Notes: generated by a model not told the origin, from the letters alone. A stretch of DNA of 64,000 nt from Pontibacter ummariensis (GCF_900188175.1 NZ_FZOQ01000008.1:152052-216051), one strand, 5' to 3'. Numbered from the stretch's first letter, positions 9,191-18,166 are shown. Numbers and translations are program-made.

Positions 9191-9526
9191 ATGTTTGATA
9201 TGATGGGCATGATGGGCAAGATGAAAGAAGTCCAGGCCAAACTGAAAGAAGCACAAGACAAACTGAAAGATATTACCGTTACTGCCGAATCAGGTGCGGG
9301 CTTGGTAAAAGCCACTGTAAACGGACAGAAGAAACTGATCAAAGTAGAAATAGATAGCTCTATCCTGAACGTAGACGACCAGGACATGGTGAATGACCTC
9401 GTCGTGGCCGCCGTTAACAATGCCATGCTCACAGCAGGCGAGCGGGCACAGGAAGAAATGAAAAAGCACACAGAAGGCTTGCTGCCTAACATCCCAGGCC
9501 TAGACCTCGGAAGCTTTGGCTTATAG
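9191..9526 (+). CDS. YbaB/EbfC nucleoid-associated protein
   Basis: A small dimeric DNA-binding protein of the YbaB/EbfC family that coats nucleoid DNA and affects expression of many genes. The 111-residue sequence has the helical N-terminus MFDMMGMMGKMKEVQAKLKE, the central VTAESGAGLVKATVNGQ beta-sheet segment and a C-terminal helix ending LPNIPGLDLG. An AAAGGAGA ribosome binding site sits just before the ATG. In many bacteria the gene lies beside dnaX/recR; here its downstream neighbour is a GT2 whose TTG start overlaps its end by 11 bases. Confidence 0.92.
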   Translation: MFDMMGMMGKMKEVQAKLKEAQDKLKDITVTAESGAGLVKATVNGQKKLIKVEIDSSILNVDDQDMVNDLVVAAVNNAMLTAGERAQEEMKKHTEGLLPNIPGLDLGSFGL

Positions 9527-10538
9527 CCTCCCCCACACGGCCGTTGTTATTCTGAATTGGAATGGACGGCGCCATTTACAAGCATATCTGCCATCGGTTG
9601 TCGCTAACAGTCGCGGTTGTGAAATTATTGTGGCCGACAATGCTTCTACCGATGACTCTGTCGCTTACTTGCAGGCGCATTTCCCACAGGTGCGCCTTAT
9701 CCTGCTTGCTCAGAACTACGGTTTTTGTGAGGGCTATAACAAAGCCCTGCGCCAGGTACAGGCCAAGTACTACATCCTGCTTAACTCAGATGTAGCCGTA
9801 CCTCCTGGCTGGACACAGCCTTTGTTACACCTAATGGAATCTGATGAACGGATTGCTGTTTGTCAGCCCAAGATCAACGCGCAACAACATCCCGCCTTTT
9901 TTGAGTATGCCGGTGCAGGTGGTGGCCTTCTGGATGCTTTAGGCTATCCTTTTTGTCGTGGGCGCCTGTTTGAAACCCTGGAGGAAGACCACGGGCAGTA
10001 TAACGACGTGCAGGAGATCTTTTGGGCAACAGGGGCCTGTATGCTCGTGCGTGCTGCCGTTTTCCATGAGTTGGGCGGACTGGAGCCTGCCTTTTTTGCG
10101 CATATGGAGGAAATAGACTTCTGCTGGCGTGCCAAGAACGCCGGTTACAGAGTGATGTACAACGGCCAGAGCCATGTGCTGCACGTGGGCGGTGGCACCC
10201 TCCACAAATCCAACCCTAAAAAAACCTTTCTGAATTTTCGCAACGGCCTGGCTTTGCTCTACAAGAACATCCCCTCTCAAGGGCTTCTCTCCAGTATAGG
10301 CTTGCGTGTACTGCTGGACTGGATCGCCGCCCTGCGCATGCTGGTGGCCGGGCAAAAACAGGACGCACGGGCCGTGTTGAAAGCGCATGCCGACCTGCTC
10401 CGTAACAGAACATACTGGCGCAAAAGAAGAAAGGAACAACAGCCAAAGGGCAATTTCCCTAAGATGGCGGGCGTTTACAAAGGCAGTATTGTTTGGGAAT
10501 ACTTTATCCGGCAAAAACGCATGGTAAAGGACTTATAG
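9516..10538 (+). CDS. Glycosyltransferase family 2 (rhamnosyltransferase-like)
   Basis: A 340-residue GT-A enzyme of the WbbL/rhamnosyltransferase-like branch. It shows VVILNWNGRRHLQAYLPSVV at the N-terminus, IIVADNASTDDSV for nucleotide binding, LLNSDVAVPPGW with the metal-binding aspartate, and the acceptor-side GACMLVRAAVF and HMEEIDFCWRAK. The C-terminal basic helix (RNRTYWRKRRKEQQ) is probably membrane-associated. The start used is TTG at 9516, overlapping the stop region of ybaB and implying translational coupling; no nearby ATG preserves the conserved N-terminus. No other glycan genes lie next to it, so the substrate is unknown. Confidence 0.88.
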   Translation: MAYSLPHTAVVILNWNGRRHLQAYLPSVVANSRGCEIIVADNASTDDSVAYLQAHFPQVRLILLAQNYGFCEGYNKALRQVQAKYYILLNSDVAVPPGWTQPLLHLMESDERIAVCQPKINAQQHPAFFEYAGAGGGLLDALGYPFCRGRLFETLEEDHGQYNDVQEIFWATGACMLVRAAVFHELGGLEPAFFAHMEEIDFCWRAKNAGYRVMYNGQSHVLHVGGGTLHKSNPKKTFLNFRNGLALLYKNIPSQGLLSSIGLRVLLDWIAALRMLVAGQKQDARAVLKAHADLLRNRTYWRKRRKEQQPKGNFPKMAGVYKGSIVWEYFIRQKRMVKDL

Positions 10539-10751
10539 ATCCCAAACAGTGCTGCGCTCGCGACGCAGGTGCTTGCGAACATTCATCCAGAAAGCAAGCA
10601 TCAGGTACAGGATCACGGGTGAACCCATGGTCAGGAACGAAACATAGATAAAAGACAGGCGAATGCTACTGGTAGCAATGCCGAGTTTTTCGCCCAGCAT
10701 GGTGCACACACCGAAGGCCTGCGATTCGATAAAGTACTGTAGCCGTCTCAT
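10533..10751 (-). CDS. PspC domain membrane protein
   Basis: A 72-residue protein that matches the PspC domain: an N-terminal amphipathic part (MRRLQYFIESQAFGVCTMLGEKLGI) followed by a hydrophobic segment with FLTMGSPVILYLMLAFWM. PspC proteins are small inner-membrane proteins linked to envelope stress; single-domain versions are common in Bacteroidota, usually with no other psp genes, as here. The gene is convergent with the upstream GT2, and the two overlap by 6 bases at their 3' ends. The gene on the other side, an OmpA/TPR lipoprotein, is divergent. Confidence 0.83.
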   Translation of the reverse strand: MRRLQYFIESQAFGVCTMLGEKLGIATSSIRLSFIYVSFLTMGSPVILYLMLAFWMNVRKHLRRERSTVWDL

Positions 10752-10886
10752 TTCAGAAATATTTGATCTACTAAATTAGTATTTGTTCACGTAAGCCACA
10801 AACCCTAAAGGCCTGAACCTGTACAACCTTAAACGCGCGGAAATAGTTTATAGTCTAATTTTTACGTTTAAAGCAGCCAACAGGAT

Positions 10887-12662
10887 ATGCAACCATACCA
10901 TCACATAAAATCCATTCTCCTTCTCTTTCTTACCCTCTCCTCCTCGGGTTGTGCCCTTCAGCGGATGGTGCGGCTGGCGGAAAAAAAGCAGGAGGTAACC
11001 GTGCAGCCAAGCCCTTTGGCTGTAAGCGGCCAGGCGGTGAACTTTGAAATGAAAGTGCAGGTGCCAGAGAAGCTAATTCGGAAAAACGAGCACTACAAAC
11101 TGGATGTATACTATGAAAATATGGCCCAGCAGCGCGAAAATATAGGTTCCTTCAAGTTCGAAGAGGGCGAATTCGTCTATGAAAACGGGAAGCCTACCAT
11201 CGTCAGGCAGTTTTCCTTCCCCTACACGCCGGATAAAAGCATGGGCCGTTTGCTGATACAGGGCGCCGCGATCGACAAAGAGGATGGCGACGTGCTGTAC
11301 ACGAAGGAGGTCCCGGTAGCAAAAGGGCTCATCACGACTCCCCTCCTTCTGGTACGGAACAATGCCGTTGATTACTTACCAGATGTCTATAGCGAAGGGA
11401 GCGGCAAACCCGATTCCCTCGTTTTCCACTTCGCAGCGGACCAGGCAAAACTGCCCAACAACCAGGGACCTGCTTTAGAAGTGCTGGAGCAGTACGCGCT
11501 GGACAACGTGGGGAGCCAACAAATTGTGATCACCGGTAGCCAATCGCCGGAAGAGAGTGGCAGCGGCCTGGCAAACAAGCGGGCCAAGGTGCTGGAAGAT
11601 TACTACCGCCAAAAGCTGAAGACGTTAGACTACAGCGGCAAAAAAGTAAACATCCAGACACGTGTGCCGGAAGACAACTTTGAACTCTTGAAAAAACAAC
11701 TGAAGGCATCCGCCTTACCAGAACAGGACAGACAGGAGGTAACAGCGATACTCGACAGTACAGTGCTCAGCAAGCAGGAAATGGTAAAGGCGCTGCAGCA
11801 GACCAGGGCCTACGACTACCTGCAGCAGTACGTGTACCCTCGCCTGCGTGCCGCAGCGGTAGAGGTTAACTACAACCGCCGCCGAAAGCCGGACTACGAA
11901 CTCTTTGTGCTGGCCCAGGGCATAGCCGCTGGCGAAGCAGACGCGGATGAACTGACAGAAGAAGAACTGCTACATGCCGCTAGCCTTACCCCATTGCTAG
12001 ACGAAAAACGCAGACTATATGAGGCAGCCGTTAAAACCACTGACAAGTGGCCGGCTTACTATAACTTAGGAGTCGTTTACAGCGAAATGGCCCGCAAAGA
12101 GTACCGCCCTGCAGCGAGCCAAGCCTTACTGGCCAAAGCTATCGAAAACCTGGCAATAGCCGGTAGCCGCCACCCTACAGCCCACATTTATTATAGCCTA
12201 GCCAGTGCTTACCACCAGCAGGGTCAGTTTCTGGAGGCCCTGCAGCATTATGATAACGCTATCAAGCTAGGGGCCGAGGAGGAGCTGCTCCAGCGCCTAT
12301 TCGCAGACAAGGCAGCCCTGGAGATAGCGGTTGGCCAATACGATGACGCCATGGAGAGCCTGCGCTATGCCGGCGACAGTTACCAGGCCTACATGAACCT
12401 GGGTCTGACTTACCTCCTGCAGGAGAACTACGACGAAGCGGAGCGGTATTATACCCGCGCACTGGCGCTAAAGCCCAACGATGCGCTTGCCTACTACAAC
12501 CTTGCCCTGCTGGGGGCCCGCACACAGAACGAGCAGTTGCTGGAGCAAAACCTCCGGAAGGCGGTGCAGGCAGACAAGGCTTTCATGCAGAAGGCCATCA
12601 ACGACCTGGAGTTCGAAGCCTACCGCGACAAAGCTGCTTACCAGGATGCCCTGATGCGCTAA
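10887..12662 (+). CDS. OmpA-like/TPR outer-envelope lipoprotein
   Basis: A 591-residue lipoprotein. The signal peptide ends in a lipobox-like LSSSGC, with cysteine near residue 22. The middle (about 160-340) contains an OmpA-like segment (DSLVFHFAADQAKLPNN, then VITGSQSPEESGSGLANKRAKVLEDYY), which suggests peptidoglycan contact. Residues about 375-580 are tetratricopeptide repeats, for example YYNLGVVYSEMARK, AHIYYSLASAYHQQGQFLEALQHYDNAIKLG and YMNLGLTYLLQENYDEAERYYTRALALKPND. The layout is reminiscent of Bacteroidota envelope scaffolds that join an OmpA domain with TPRs. No partner gene is adjacent, so the function is unknown beyond a likely scaffolding role. Confidence 0.83.
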   Translation: MQPYHHIKSILLLFLTLSSSGCALQRMVRLAEKKQEVTVQPSPLAVSGQAVNFEMKVQVPEKLIRKNEHYKLDVYYENMAQQRENIGSFKFEEGEFVYENGKPTIVRQFSFPYTPDKSMGRLLIQGAAIDKEDGDVLYTKEVPVAKGLITTPLLLVRNNAVDYLPDVYSEGSGKPDSLVFHFAADQAKLPNNQGPALEVLEQYALDNVGSQQIVITGSQSPEESGSGLANKRAKVLEDYYRQKLKTLDYSGKKVNIQTRVPEDNFELLKKQLKASALPEQDRQEVTAILDSTVLSKQEMVKALQQTRAYDYLQQYVYPRLRAAAVEVNYNRRRKPDYELFVLAQGIAAGEADADELTEEELLHAASLTPLLDEKRRLYEAAVKTTDKWPAYYNLGVVYSEMARKEYRPAASQALLAKAIENLAIAGSRHPTAHIYYSLASAYHQQGQFLEALQHYDNAIKLGAEEELLQRLFADKAALEIAVGQYDDAMESLRYAGDSYQAYMNLGLTYLLQENYDEAERYYTRALALKPNDALAYYNLALLGARTQNEQLLEQNLRKAVQADKAFMQKAINDLEFEAYRDKAAYQDALMR

Positions 12663-12687
12663 CACCGGTCAGAAATAGATGAAAACA

Positions 12688-12717
12688 TTGTAAATTGACA
12701 GAGTTCTTTTAATTTTA
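12688..12717 (+). promoter_or_regulatory. Candidate promoter of pdhB
   Basis: TTG at 12688-12690, a 19-base spacer and TAATTTTA at 12710-12717 resemble the Bacteroidota -33/-7 pair (TTTG, TAnnTTTG) with a mismatch at the final G. The -7 box ends 29 bases before the ATG. Confidence 0.4.
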
Positions 12718-12746
12718 CCTTCTGAACCGAGAATTAAACATCTTAT

Positions 12747-13730
12747 ATGCGAAGTATACAGTTTAGAGAAGCCCTGCGCGAGGCGATGTCTGAGGAAATG
12801 CGCCGCGACGAGCGCGTGTTTCTGATGGGTGAAGAAGTAGCCGAGTATAACGGGGCCTACAAAGTAAGCCAAGGCATGCTGGACGAGTTTGGTCCTGAGC
12901 GCGTGATCGATACTCCGATTGCTGAGCTTGGCTTTGCCGGTATCGGTGTGGGTGCTGCCATGAATGGCCTCCGCCCGATCATTGAGTTCATGACGTTCAA
13001 CTTCTCCCTGGTTGCCATCGACCAGGTGATCAACTCTGCTGCCAAGGTTATGTCCATGTCGGGTGGCCAGTACAGCGCCCCTATGGTATTCCGCGGACCA
13101 ACGGGTAGCGCCGGTATGTTGTCTTCCCAGCACTCTCAGAACTTCGAGAACTGGTATGCGAACACACCTGGCCTGAAAGTTATTGTTCCTTCTAACCCAT
13201 ATGACGCCAAAGGCCTGCTGAAGTCCGCCATTCGCGATAACGACCCCGTGATCTTCATGGAGTCAGAGCAGATGTACGGCGACAAAGGAGAGGTTCCTGA
13301 GGAAGAATACACCATTCCGATTGGCGTAGCCGACATCAAGCGCGAAGGGACAGACGTCACCATCGTGTCTTTTGGAAAGATGATGAAAGTAGCCTTGGCT
13401 GCTGCTGAAGAACTGGCCAAAGACGGTATCAATGCCGAAGTAATTGACCTGCGCACCGTGCGTCCGATTGATTACAAAACGCTGGTTGAGTCAGTAAAGA
13501 AAACGAACCGCATGGTGGTGGTAGAAGAGGCTTGGCCGCTTGCTTCTATCTCTGCAGAGCTGGCGTACCACATCCAGAGCAACGCTTTTGATTATATGGA
13601 TGCGCCGGTGAAACGCGTTACCTGCCGCGACGTGCCGCTTCCTTATGCCCCGACACTCATCGAGGCTTCTCTGCCGAACATAGAGCGTACAATAGAGGCG
13701 GTAAAGCAAGTGACTTATCAAAAAGCATAG
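12747..13730 (+). CDS. pdhB: Pyruvate dehydrogenase E1 component, beta subunit
   Basis: The beta half of the thiamine-diphosphate-dependent E1 heterotetramer that decarboxylates pyruvate and passes the acetyl group to lipoyl-E2. The 327-residue protein has the transketolase pyrimidine-binding domain ([51 protein letters not shown]) and a C-terminal transketolase domain ([29 protein letters not shown]). The glutamate in GEEV corresponds to the residue that activates ThDP in this family. The alpha subunit and E2 are not nearby, so the gene is monocistronic with its own promoter and terminator. A branched-chain 2-oxo-acid E1 beta is the alternative, but the similarity is strongest to PdhB. Confidence 0.9.
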   Translation: MRSIQFREALREAMSEEMRRDERVFLMGEEVAEYNGAYKVSQGMLDEFGPERVIDTPIAELGFAGIGVGAAMNGLRPIIEFMTFNFSLVAIDQVINSAAKVMSMSGGQYSAPMVFRGPTGSAGMLSSQHSQNFENWYANTPGLKVIVPSNPYDAKGLLKSAIRDNDPVIFMESEQMYGDKGEVPEEEYTIPIGVADIKREGTDVTIVSFGKMMKVALAAAEELAKDGINAEVIDLRTVRPIDYKTLVESVKKTNRMVVVEEAWPLASISAELAYHIQSNAFDYMDAPVKRVTCRDVPLPYAPTLIEASLPNIERTIEAVKQVTYQKA

Positions 13731-13755
13731 TTTAGGCGAAGCTTTTTAAGCATAG

Positions 13756-13792
13756 AAAAGTGGGTGAAACTTAGACAGTCTCACCCACTTTT
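13756..13792 (+). terminator. Bidirectional terminator between pdhB and the YihY gene
   Basis: A 12-bp stem AAAAGTGGGTGA/TCACCCACTTTT (13756-13767 against 13781-13792) is followed by a T-rich run. It lies between two convergent genes and can serve both. Confidence 0.8.
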
Positions 13793-13819
13793 TCGTTTTG
13801 ATACACGGCATTCAAACGC

Positions 13820-14728
13820 TTAGCTTTCTTTCTCTATCTCCTTTACCTCTACTTTTACAGCGTGTTTCTCCGGCCTGATGCCCTTGTCATGCTCCCGAGA
13901 GTACACCTGCGTAAACTCCGCCCCAAGCAGAAAGATGATAGAAGCGTAGTAAACCCACACCAGTATCAGCACAAGAGAGCCGGCGGCCCCATAGGTATCC
14001 GCCAAGGGATCGTGCTGCAGGTACAAGTTCAGGAGGTATTTGCCTATTGTAAAGAGAATAGCCGTCACGGACGCCCCTATCCAGGCATTGCGCCACCTGA
14101 TCTTTGCATCGGGCAGCACCTTAAAAATAGCCGCAAAAATAACGATGCTGATCAGGATGGAGATCAGGATGTTCGCCGCCGTCATGAGGTAAACAGTGAG
14201 GCCGGAAAGCTCATCCCGCAGGTAATCATGTACAACGCCCAACAGAATGTCTACCGTAAGCGTCACGAGGAGTAAGAACCCAAAACTCACCACCATCGCC
14301 AGGGAAAGGACCCTGTCCAATATAAGGTTAAGCCAGGCCCGTTCCGGCTTCGCTTTCACATCCCACATCGCGTTCAGGGAGTCCTGCAAGGCCACAAACA
14401 CGGTGGTAGCAGTAAAGATCATGGTGGCAATGCCTATTATGGTGCCTACCGTGCTGGAGGAGGACTGGCTGGCATTCTCGATAATGCTCTGAATTTGCCG
14501 GGCGCTACTCTCCCCTACAATACCCCCTATCTGGTTAACCAGCTGCCCTTCCACGGCCTCCTGCCCGAAAGCCGCGCCCGCTATGCGGATAACGATAATG
14601 AGAATAGCGGGCAGCGAGAAGATGGTATAAAACCCAATGATGGCAGCATAATCCAGGGGACGGTCATTCCCAAACTCCTTAAAGATTCGCTTCGTGAGGC
14701 TCCAGGTATATTTCAGGTTACTGTTCAT
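13820..14728 (-). CDS. YihY/BrkB family inner-membrane protein
   Basis: A 302-residue integral membrane protein with about six transmembrane segments, recognisable by RPLDYAAIIGFYTIFSLPAI at the N-terminus, the central ATTVFVALQDSLNAMWDV stretch and LVLILVWVYYASIIFLLGAEF near the C-terminus. This is the YihY/virulence factor BrkB family (once misnamed RNase BN); the biochemical role is not established. The C-terminal tail is charged (HAVKVEVKEIEKES) and cytoplasmic. The gene is convergent with pdhB across a shared hairpin terminator and probably has its own promoter. Confidence 0.9.
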   Translation of the reverse strand: MNSNLKYTWSLTKRIFKEFGNDRPLDYAAIIGFYTIFSLPAILIIVIRIAGAAFGQEAVEGQLVNQIGGIVGESSARQIQSIIENASQSSSSTVGTIIGIATMIFTATTVFVALQDSLNAMWDVKAKPERAWLNLILDRVLSLAMVVSFGFLLLVTLTVDILLGVVHDYLRDELSGLTVYLMTAANILISILISIVIFAAIFKVLPDAKIRWRNAWIGASVTAILFTIGKYLLNLYLQHDPLADTYGAAGSLVLILVWVYYASIIFLLGAEFTQVYSREHDKGIRPEKHAVKVEVKEIEKES

Positions 14729-14837
14729 ACGCTTTGTACTAGATTCTCGGGCAGACCACTGCCATTTCAGCAGGGCCTTACCTTGTTTCTTCTAATACGG
14801 CGTAGTGCGCTACATGATATGAAAACCGGGATAGCGC

Positions 14838-15512
14838 TTAGTCATACCAGGCGGTCACTTCCTCCAAAGGCTTTCGCTGCAAGTCCGGCACCTGCACGGC
14901 ATCGGCAGGATATCCCACGGGTAACAGCAGAAAAGGGCGCTCATTGGCCGGACGGTTGAGGAGCTTTGTCAGGAAGTTCATGGGGCTGGGGGTATGTGTC
15001 AGGGTAACCAGGCCCGCATGATGGATCGCCGAGATCAAAAAGCCAGCGGCAATCCCCACTGATTCAGAAACATAGTAGTTATTGCGCTTGCTGCCGTCAG
15101 GTTTAAAGTCATACGCCTTCTTAAACACAACGATCAGCCAGGGAGCCACCTCCAGAAAAGGCTTTTCCCAGTCAGTGCCCAAGGGCGCTAAGTCCTCGAG
15201 CCATTCCGGGGTCATGCGCCCATGATAGCTGTCGTACTCCTCTTTCTCGGCCGCCTCGCGTATCTGCTTTTTTAAGGCAGGGTTAGAGACCACACAAAAA
15301 GTCCAGGGTTGTTTGTGCGCCCCCGAAGGGGCCGTAGAGGCCGTTTTCAGCAACTGCTCGATTACCTCCCGCGGTACGGGTTTGTCGGAGAAATCGCGCA
15401 CCGTACGGCGTGTGTTCATGAACGCATAAAACGCTTTCGCGCGCTGTATCGTCTCTTCTTCCGGATAAGTATCTAAATAATAAGGTACAAAAGGATAAAT
15501 AGGGGCAGACAT
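14838..15512 (-). CDS. Nitroreductase-superfamily flavoprotein, iodotyrosine deiodinase-like
   Basis: A 224-residue FMN enzyme of the nitroreductase fold. RRTVRDFSDKPVP (about 35-47) is the usual FMN phosphate-binding arginine region, and STAPSGAHKQPW follows. The whole protein reads like iodotyrosine deiodinase (IYD) rather than a generic nitroreductase: YYVSESVGIAAGFL, LVTLTHTPSPMNFL, LLLPVGYPA and the C-terminal VPDLQRKPLEEV. The three residues that grip the zwitterion of halotyrosine in mammalian IYD (Glu153, Tyr157, Lys178, mouse numbering) align with E92, Y96 and K117 here. Reductive dehalogenation of halotyrosines is therefore the predicted activity, inferred from sequence. The gene is followed downstream by the YihY gene and preceded by a methyltransferase gene, all on the minus strand. 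Confidence 0.88.
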   Translation of the reverse strand: MSAPIYPFVPYYLDTYPEEETIQRAKAFYAFMNTRRTVRDFSDKPVPREVIEQLLKTASTAPSGAHKQPWTFCVVSNPALKKQIREAAEKEEYDSYHGRMTPEWLEDLAPLGTDWEKPFLEVAPWLIVVFKKAYDFKPDGSKRNNYYVSESVGIAAGFLISAIHHAGLVTLTHTPSPMNFLTKLLNRPANERPFLLLPVGYPADAVQVPDLQRKPLEEVTAWYD

Positions 15513-15544
15513 AATTAGTTAAATTAAATGCTCCTCGAAGATAG

Positions 15545-16267
15545 CTATTCTGTTTTAAGTAGCGTCAGTTTCGCCAGGTAATTGCCCGCATCTCCTTCCT
15601 GTAGCACCTCAAAGGCATATCCATGCTTCACGGCGTAATCCTCCAGAATCGCAGCATCGATAAACAGCCAGTTAAACCATCCGCTTTCCTGGTCCTTGTA
15701 CTTCATGTTGTACCTTACCTCGCCATAGTAGCCGGCGTTTAAATCCAGGAGTACCGATCCGTCTTCTTCCTCATACATGTAAAGGATATCAGAAGACTCC
15801 AGCAATATCTCTCCCCCGGGCTTTAACAGGCTTTTCGCGTGCCTCAGAAAGCGTTCCAGCCCCTGCAGGTTTCCGGCTATCCCGATGCCGTTCATGAGCA
15901 TCAGCAGCGTATCGTATTGTTGGTTTCTCAGCTCAAAAACATCCTGCCGCAGTACCCGCTTTACTCCCTGCCGTTGCATTGCCTCTATAGCCCCGGCAGA
16001 AACGTCTAGCGCTGTTACCTCCTTCCCCATGCCTTGCAAAGCCAGGCTATGGCAGCCAGCCCCTGCGCCCACGTCTAGTGTAGTTCCCTGACACGCCTCC
16101 AGGGCAATGCGCTCCAGTTCCGGCATGTCTTTGAACTTGCGAAACAGGTAATATACCTGCATCTCATCATCCTCTGTCAAATCGCTCTCTACCACTATCC
16201 GTGGGTCTTCGGCACCCTGCAGGTAGTCCAGCACCGCTATGCCTATTGGGTCATTCTTTTCCATCAT
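15545..16267 (-). CDS. Class I SAM-dependent methyltransferase
   Basis: A 240-residue Rossmann-fold methyltransferase. Motif I is LDVGAGAGCHSLALQ, the acidic end of strand beta-2 is VTALDVSAGAIEAM, motif II is QYDTLLMLMNGIG, and LLKPGGEILLESSD is the typical post-motif strand. The substrate is not evident. It is on the same strand as the deiodinase-like gene, with a 32-base gap, so they may share a transcript. A divergent DinB gene lies 199 bases away. Confidence 0.87.
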   Translation of the reverse strand: MMEKNDPIGIAVLDYLQGAEDPRIVVESDLTEDDEMQVYYLFRKFKDMPELERIALEACQGTTLDVGAGAGCHSLALQGMGKEVTALDVSAGAIEAMQRQGVKRVLRQDVFELRNQQYDTLLMLMNGIGIAGNLQGLERFLRHAKSLLKPGGEILLESSDILYMYEEEDGSVLLDLNAGYYGEVRYNMKYKDQESGWFNWLFIDAAILEDYAVKHGYAFEVLQEGDAGNYLAKLTLLKTE

Positions 16268-16351
16268 CTTCTGTTAACACATGCAAAGTAAAGAACATTC
16301 TGTCATTCATAGCACTACGTTTTAGAACAAATCTAATTATATGATAAGTTT

Positions 16352-16359
16352 TATATTTG
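16352..16359 (+). promoter_or_regulatory. Candidate -7 box upstream of the DinB gene
   Basis: TATATTTG is an exact match to TAnnTTTG in the intergenic region between the divergent methyltransferase and DinB genes. It is 107 bases from the DinB start, and no clear -33 element is present. Confidence 0.4.
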
Positions 16360-16466
16360 CGAATAAGGCTATAAATCAATGCCTTAGTCAAACTTAAAAG
16401 ATAAATCAGCTTGCATTAATCAAAATAATAACTAGCTTTAACTGTAACATAAGTAAGCTTTGCCTA

Positions 16467-17033
16467 ATGAACACAGCCGTATATAGCCACATTCAACTTA
16501 TGAACCCCAAACTGGAAGAGAAGTACCTGCGCCTGGAAAAGTGCCGCAACATGCTCTTAGACGAACTGGAGGGCCTCGACGATGCACTGCTGAATTCCCC
16601 TCCTGCCGAAGGAAAGTGGTCTATTAACCAAACAATGGCCCACCTGGTGCTGGTGGAGCGACGCATGCTGGATTACGTGCAGTACAAGCTAAAGCAGCAG
16701 GAAGCTTTCCCGGAAGCCTCTTTCTCGCAAGGGCTCAAGTCCCTCTTACTTAAGTTAGCGCTACAATCAGGCAAGAAGTTTAAGGCCCCTGACGTAGTCG
16801 CCACAGTGCCGGACAACATTGCGCTTGCCACCCTCCGGCAAGAGTGGGACGAGGTACGCTTTAGGCTAGAGGACTTGCTGACGGAGCTTCCTGTACACCT
16901 CCTGAACAAATGCCTGTTCAAACACCCCGTTGCGGGCCCTCTCACGATGTTCCAAACTCTGACTTTCGTGCAGGACCACTTTAACCACCATCTCCGGCAA
17001 ATTCAGCAGCAGAAGCAGCGCTTACTTGTTTAA
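16467..17033 (+). CDS. DinB family protein (four-helix metal-binding)
   Basis: A 188-residue all-helical DinB/YfiT-like protein. The metal ligands expected for the fold are visible: His in NQTMAHLVLVERRML and the pair of histidines in VQDHFNHHLRQI near the C-terminus. Members include thiol-dependent S-transferases (for example bacillithiol-dependent) and many uncharacterised hydrolase-like proteins, so no reaction is assigned. A second in-frame ATG at 16500 (MNPKLEEKYLRLEK) is an equally plausible start and would shorten the protein by 11 residues. Confidence 0.83.
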   Translation: MNTAVYSHIQLMNPKLEEKYLRLEKCRNMLLDELEGLDDALLNSPPAEGKWSINQTMAHLVLVERRMLDYVQYKLKQQEAFPEASFSQGLKSLLLKLALQSGKKFKAPDVVATVPDNIALATLRQEWDEVRFRLEDLLTELPVHLLNKCLFKHPVAGPLTMFQTLTFVQDHFNHHLRQIQQQKQRLLV

Positions 17034-17158
17034 GGTTTCGCACCGCTGTACAGTAAACGCAGCCTCAACTTAACAGCGTACCTATTGCGAAAAAAAGAAA
17101 CCTGACGGCAACTGGAACAAGAAAAGAAGGTGTAATTTAGGGAATATTTCCCCTATTT

Positions 17159-18085
17159 ATGCATTTCTCGTTTACCCGTTGCTTTACATCCCTTTGTGTT
17201 GCCTCATCCCTTGGCCTTTTTGCCTGTAACGGCTCTGTGCAGCAAGATAGTTTTTCTTCCCCGGTCTCACCACCCATGACCGCACAGGATTCCGCCGATG
17301 TTCCGGTAGCAGATACTGCCAGCAGTGCCAGTAATACCCCGACCATACACCTACGGGCTGCTGCCGTAGAAGTGCTACAGCGCCAGGAGGTCCCAATTCT
17401 TTGTTACCACCAAATCCGCGATTGGAAGTCCTCAGACTCGGAGCAGGCCAGGACCTACATTGTGCCGGAAAGCCGTTTCCGGGAACAGATCAAAATGCTG
17501 GCAGACAGTGGTTACCACACCATCCTGCCGGCTGACCTGATGGCTTACCTGACCACAGGGGCTCCACTCCCGCCAAAGCCGATCATGCTTACTTTTGACG
17601 ACACGAACCTGGACCAGTATACCGCTGCTGCCCCTGAACTGGAAAAGTACGGCTTTAAAGGCGTGTTCTTTGTGATGACCGTATCGCTGGGCAGGCCGCG
17701 TTATATGAGCCGCGAGCAGGTAAAAGACTTAGCGGACCGGGGTCATGTGATTGGCAGCCATACCTGGGACCACCACAATGTAAAGAAGTACCAGGGTGAC
17801 GACTGGGCAATACAGGTCGAGAAGCCAAAGCAGGTACTGGAGGAGATAACAGGAAAACCAGTGGAATACTTTGCCTATCCGTTTGGTCTCTGGAACAAGG
17901 CAGCAATCCCGGAGTTAAAGAGCCGGGGAATGACGGCAGCATTCCAACTGGCGGCAAGCCAGGATGCGGAGGAGCCGCTTTTCACGATCAGACGCATCAT
18001 TGCAAGCGGTTATTGGGGACCGGACAGGCTTTATAGTAATATGACCGGGAGTTTCAACAAAAAACCCTTACCTGAGCTTCTGTAA
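17159..18085 (+). CDS. Polysaccharide deacetylase lipoprotein (NodB domain)
   Basis: A 308-residue exported lipoprotein: the signal peptide ends with GLFAC (lipobox, cysteine 23) and is followed by a Ser/Thr/Pro-rich linker to about residue 70. The NodB (carbohydrate esterase 4) domain shows PILCYHQIRDW, motif 1 IMLTFDDTN (usually TFDDG, here DDT), GVFFVMTV, motif 2 HVIGSHTWDHH with the two zinc-binding histidines, and FAYPFGLWN. It would remove N-acetyl groups from extracellular or periplasmic glycan (peptidoglycan, poly-GlcNAc or similar). The gene has a possible -7 box TAATTTAG at 17133 and a hairpin terminator after it, so it is probably monocistronic. Confidence 0.9.
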   Translation: MHFSFTRCFTSLCVASSLGLFACNGSVQQDSFSSPVSPPMTAQDSADVPVADTASSASNTPTIHLRAAAVEVLQRQEVPILCYHQIRDWKSSDSEQARTYIVPESRFREQIKMLADSGYHTILPADLMAYLTTGAPLPPKPIMLTFDDTNLDQYTAAAPELEKYGFKGVFFVMTVSLGRPRYMSREQVKDLADRGHVIGSHTWDHHNVKKYQGDDWAIQVEKPKQVLEEITGKPVEYFAYPFGLWNKAAIPELKSRGMTAAFQLAASQDAEEPLFTIRRIIASGYWGPDRLYSNMTGSFNKKPLPELL

Positions 18086-18127
18086 CAGTAGTTCTTCCCT
18101 AACCAGTCAGCGCCCCTAAAAGAGAAC

Positions 18128-18166
18128 CGCCCGTTGGGCTGCAGGATTATCACAGCTCAACGGGCG
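18128..18166 (+). terminator. Terminator after the polysaccharide deacetylase gene
   Basis: A 14-bp stem (18128-18141 against 18153-18166) with one G-T wobble and an 11-base loop is followed by ATTCTTATTAT. It sits between convergent genes and may act on both strands. Confidence 0.7.
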
